Position numbers and translations under genes: made by a program. Below, piece after piece: positions 5,097 through 6,763 of a stretch of 6,763 bases of DNA. Each line of letters begins with the position of its first letter. Position 1 is the first letter of the stretch. Under the pieces are notes generated by a model. That model had not been told where the DNA came from, ran no database searches, and saw only the letters and a list, made by a program, of their open reading frames with translations. Origin of the DNA: an uncultured Bacillota bacterium. Lineage in GTDB: Bacteria > Bacillota > Clostridia > Oscillospirales > Oscillospiraceae. The DNA lies in assembly GCA_937890735.1 (NCBI GenBank), contig CALACZ010000077.1:1-6763 (forward strand), given 5' to 3'.

Positions 5097-6485
5097 ATGG
5101 CAAACATGACATTGACGAAAACTCCGATGCCGGAGCAGGACCCGAACGTCCGCAACCATAACTTCAAGGAAGTCACGCTGGGCTACACTGCCGAAATGGC
5201 GATCGAAGAAGCCGGCCGCTGCCTGCACTGCAAAAAGCCGAAGTGCGTCGAGGGCTGCCCGGTCAATATCCATATCCCCGAATTTATCGCAAAGGTCGCC
5301 GAGGGCGATTTCGCCGCGGCGTATGAGATCATCACCTCCACGAACGCGCTGCCCGCGCTGTCGGGTCGTGTGTGCCCGCAGGAGACGCAGTGCGAATCCA
5401 AGTGCGTGCGCGGCGTGAAGGGCGAGCCGGTCGCCATCGGCCGTCTGGAGCGCTTCGTCGCCGACTGGTATCGCGAGAATGTGAATGCCATGCCGCAGAA
5501 GCCGGAGTCCAACGGCATCAAGGTCGCGGTGGTCGGCTCTGGTCCGTCTGGTCTGACGTGCGCGTCGGAGCTGGCGAAGAAGGGCTATCAGGTCTCGATC
5601 TTTGAGGCGCTGCATACCGCCGGCGGCGTGCTGGTGTACGGCATCCCCGAGTTCCGTCTGCCGAAGGCGATCGTTGCCAACGAAGTCGAAAAGCTCAAGG
5701 CGATGGGCGTGGAAGTGATGACGAACATGGTCATCGGCAAGGTGCTCTCCATCGACGAGCTGTTTGAGGAGATGGGCTTCAAGGCAGTCTTCATCGGCTC
5801 TGGCGCAGGTCTGCCGATGTTCATGCACATCCCCGGCGAGGCGCTCAAGGGCGTCTGCTCGGCGAATGAGTACCTCACCCGCGTGAACCTGATGAAGGCA
5901 TATCAAGAAGAGAGCGACACCCCGATCCTCGTCAGCCACGCGGCGGCGATCGTCGGCGGCGGCAACGTCGCTATGGACGCGGCGCGCTGCGCCAAGCGCA
6001 TGGGCGCGGAAAAGGTGTATGTCGTCTACCGCCGCGGCGAGGCGGAAATGCCTGCGCGTCTGGAAGAGCAGCACCATGCCAAGGAAGAGGGCATCGAGTT
6101 CATGACCCTCACGAACCCGGTGGAGATCCTCGGCGGCGAGGATGGGCGCGTGAACGGCATGAAGTGCATCAAGATGGAGCTCGGTGAGCCGGATGCGTCT
6201 GGCCGCCGCCGTCCGATCCCCGTGGAGGGCAGCGAGTTTGTGCTGGACGTCGATACGGTCATCATGTCCCTCGGCACATCCCCGAACCCGCTGATCCGCT
6301 CGACCACGCCGGGTCTGGAGACGAACAAGAAGGGCGGCATCATCGTGGACGAGAACGAAATGTCCACGCGTGAGAACGTCTTTGCCGGCGGCGACGCCGT
6401 CACGGGCGCTGCCACCGTTATCCTCGCCATGGGCGCGGGCAAAAAGGCTGCCGAAGCCATTGACCGCAAGCTCCAGGGCAAATAA
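5097..6485 (+). CDS. nfnB: NADH-dependent ferredoxin:NADP+ oxidoreductase large subunit (NfnB; GltA/GltD-like)
   Basis: Large subunit of NfnAB, carrying the bifurcating FAD, two [4Fe-4S] clusters and the NADP(H) site. The 462-residue protein resembles the small subunit of glutamate synthase. The N-terminal iron-sulfur segment has C42, C45, C50 and C54 (CLHCKKPKC then GCP), and C93, C99 and C103 with E100 in CPQETQCESKC. I recall one cluster in the Thermotoga enzyme having a glutamate ligand, which would suit a set with only three cysteines. The FAD Rossmann motif is GSGPSG (147-152), followed by GGVLVYGIPEFRLPK. The NADPH motif is GGGNVAMD (287-294) with YRRGEAEMPAR after it, and the C-terminal FAD motif is FAGGDAVTGAATVI (429-442). 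The common annotation 'glutamate synthase (NADPH), homotetrameric' comes from similarity only. No glutamine amidotransferase gene is adjacent, and the nfnA neighbour favours the Nfn role. Confidence 0.9.
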   Translation: MANMTLTKTPMPEQDPNVRNHNFKEVTLGYTAEMAIEEAGRCLHCKKPKCVEGCPVNIHIPEFIAKVAEGDFAAAYEIITSTNALPALSGRVCPQETQCESKCVRGVKGEPVAIGRLERFVADWYRENVNAMPQKPESNGIKVAVVGSGPSGLTCASELAKKGYQVSIFEALHTAGGVLVYGIPEFRLPKAIVANEVEKLKAMGVEVMTNMVIGKVLSIDELFEEMGFKAVFIGSGAGLPMFMHIPGEALKGVCSANEYLTRVNLMKAYQEESDTPILVSHAAAIVGGGNVAMDAARCAKRMGAEKVYVVYRRGEAEMPARLEEQHHAKEEGIEFMTLTNPVEILGGEDGRVNGMKCIKMELGEPDASGRRRPIPVEGSEFVLDVDTVIMSLGTSPNPLIRSTTPGLETNKKGGIIVDENEMSTRENVFAGGDAVTGAATVILAMGAGKKAAEAIDRKLQGK

Positions 6486-6497
6486 GAGAATAAGGAG

Positions 6498-6525
6498 CGC
6501 CCCCGCTGCACCAGCAGCGGGGGCG
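6498..6525 (+). terminator. Intrinsic terminator of the nfnAB operon
   Basis: A perfect 12-bp GC-rich stem (CGCCCCCGCTGC, 6498-6509 with 6514-6525) over a 4-nt ACCA loop, followed by TTTT. It starts 12 bases after the nfnB stop codon. The T-tract is short, but the stem is very stable. Confidence 0.88.
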
Positions 6526-6604
6526 TTTTGCGTCCTGTTCGGGGCGGTATCTCGCTTCTACCTACTGCAAGGCAACGGTGGGGCTGGCGGTGTAAAGAAA
6601 GACA

Positions 6605-6634
6605 GTCAAGGGGAGTTTTGAATCTCCCCTTGAC
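6605..6634. repeat. Intergenic hairpin, 11-bp stem
   Basis: GTCAAGGGGAG (6605-6615) pairs perfectly with 6624-6634 over an 8-nt loop. Neither strand has a U-tract after the stem, so it does not look like a terminator. It lies in a 278-base stretch after nfnB with no gene I can support, and is the first of several strong hairpins there. Confidence 0.7.
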
Positions 6635-6648
6635 AATCCTCTGAACGA

Positions 6649-6676
6649 CCAAGAAGGGGTTGCGACCCCTTCTTGG
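6649..6676. repeat. Intergenic hairpin, 12-bp stem
   Basis: CCAAGAAGGGGT (6649-6660) pairs perfectly with 6665-6676 over a 4-nt TGCG loop. On the plus strand it is followed by ATCTTTCCC, only a weak T-run, so a terminator role is possible but not convincing. It lies 14 bases after the previous hairpin. Confidence 0.7.
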
Positions 6677-6700
6677 ATCTTTCCCGGGGCGTATAACGTG

Positions 6701-6713
6701 GGTGCATCGCACC
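6701..6713. repeat. Small hairpin before the edge repeat
   Basis: GGTGC and GCACC pair over a 3-nt ATC loop. It is short on its own and is noted because it continues the row of hairpins leading to the repeat at the right edge. Confidence 0.4.
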
Positions 6714-6720
6714 GCACCAA

Positions 6721-6763
6721 AGCCTCCCTTGTGTAAAGGGAGGTGGCACGGCGAAGCCGTGAC
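6721..6763. repeat. Start of a dispersed double-hairpin intergenic repeat, cut by the window edge
   Basis: Two adjacent hairpins: CCTCCCTT (6723-6730) with AAGGGAGG (6736-6743), and CACGGC (6747-6752) with GCCGTG (6756-6761) over GAA. The joined form AAGGGAGGTGGCACGGCGAA followed by GCCGTGAC resembles, from memory, a noncoding repeat found many times in genomes of gut Clostridia such as Faecalibacterium relatives. The remainder would lie beyond the window. The repeat identity is recollection; the hairpins are directly visible. Confidence 0.55.

Noticed and set aside
4158..6077. A 639-residue minus-strand open frame opposite nfnAB
   Set aside because: It is rich in His, Arg, Ala and Asp with no recognisable domain, and it covers the nfnA promoter. 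It is a GC-driven shadow of two well-recognised genes.
6498..6763. CRISPR array suggested by several hairpins in a row
   Set aside because: The stems differ in sequence, there are no equal direct repeats with regular spacers, and no cas gene is nearby.

Overview
The window looks like chromosomal DNA of a GC-rich Clostridia member, most likely Oscillospiraceae or a relative. The grounds are AGGAGG-type ribosome binding sites, a surface enzyme with three SLH repeats, an electron-bifurcating NfnAB pair typical of anaerobes, and intergenic hairpin repeats of a kind I recall from gut Clostridia. The taxonomy is inference; there is no rRNA or other marker gene here.

Layout. Positions 1-60 may hold the last codons of a rightward gene. 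A strong bidirectional terminator (68-104) separates it from a leftward gene (113 to about 2335) for a secreted, SLH-anchored 5'-nucleotidase/cyclic-phosphodiesterase-type metallophosphatase. The 5' end of that gene is broken. An 89-bp near-palindromic element (2280-2368), flanked by perfect 8-bp duplications (TCAGCAGA), sits inside the signal-peptide codons. Its ends resemble those of IS256-family insertion sequences. Removing the element and one duplication restores a textbook start and signal peptide at 2396, preceded by a ribosome binding site and a -10 box. Next comes a leftward DUF5662-family gene (2562-3125) with its own terminator. It is divergent from a rightward gluQ (glutamyl-Q tRNA(Asp) synthetase, 3204-4118). 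The two divergent promoters lie on top of each other in a dyad-symmetric 30-bp segment.

A strong promoter (4136-4164) then drives a two-gene operon, nfnA (4227-5081) and nfnB (5097-6485), for the NADH-dependent reduced ferredoxin:NADP+ oxidoreductase, closed by an intrinsic terminator (6498-6525). The last 238 bases hold no gene but carry a row of strong hairpins. The final 40 or so bases look like the beginning of a dispersed double-hairpin repeat cut by the window edge.

Functionally the genes are unrelated neighbours: surface nucleotide or phosphate scavenging, an uncharacterised HD-like protein, tRNA queuosine modification, and redox balancing between NAD(H), NADP(H) and ferredoxin. The most interesting event is the small mobile element in the nucleotidase signal peptide. 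It probably silences or weakens secretion of the enzyme and, if precisely excised, would restore it.
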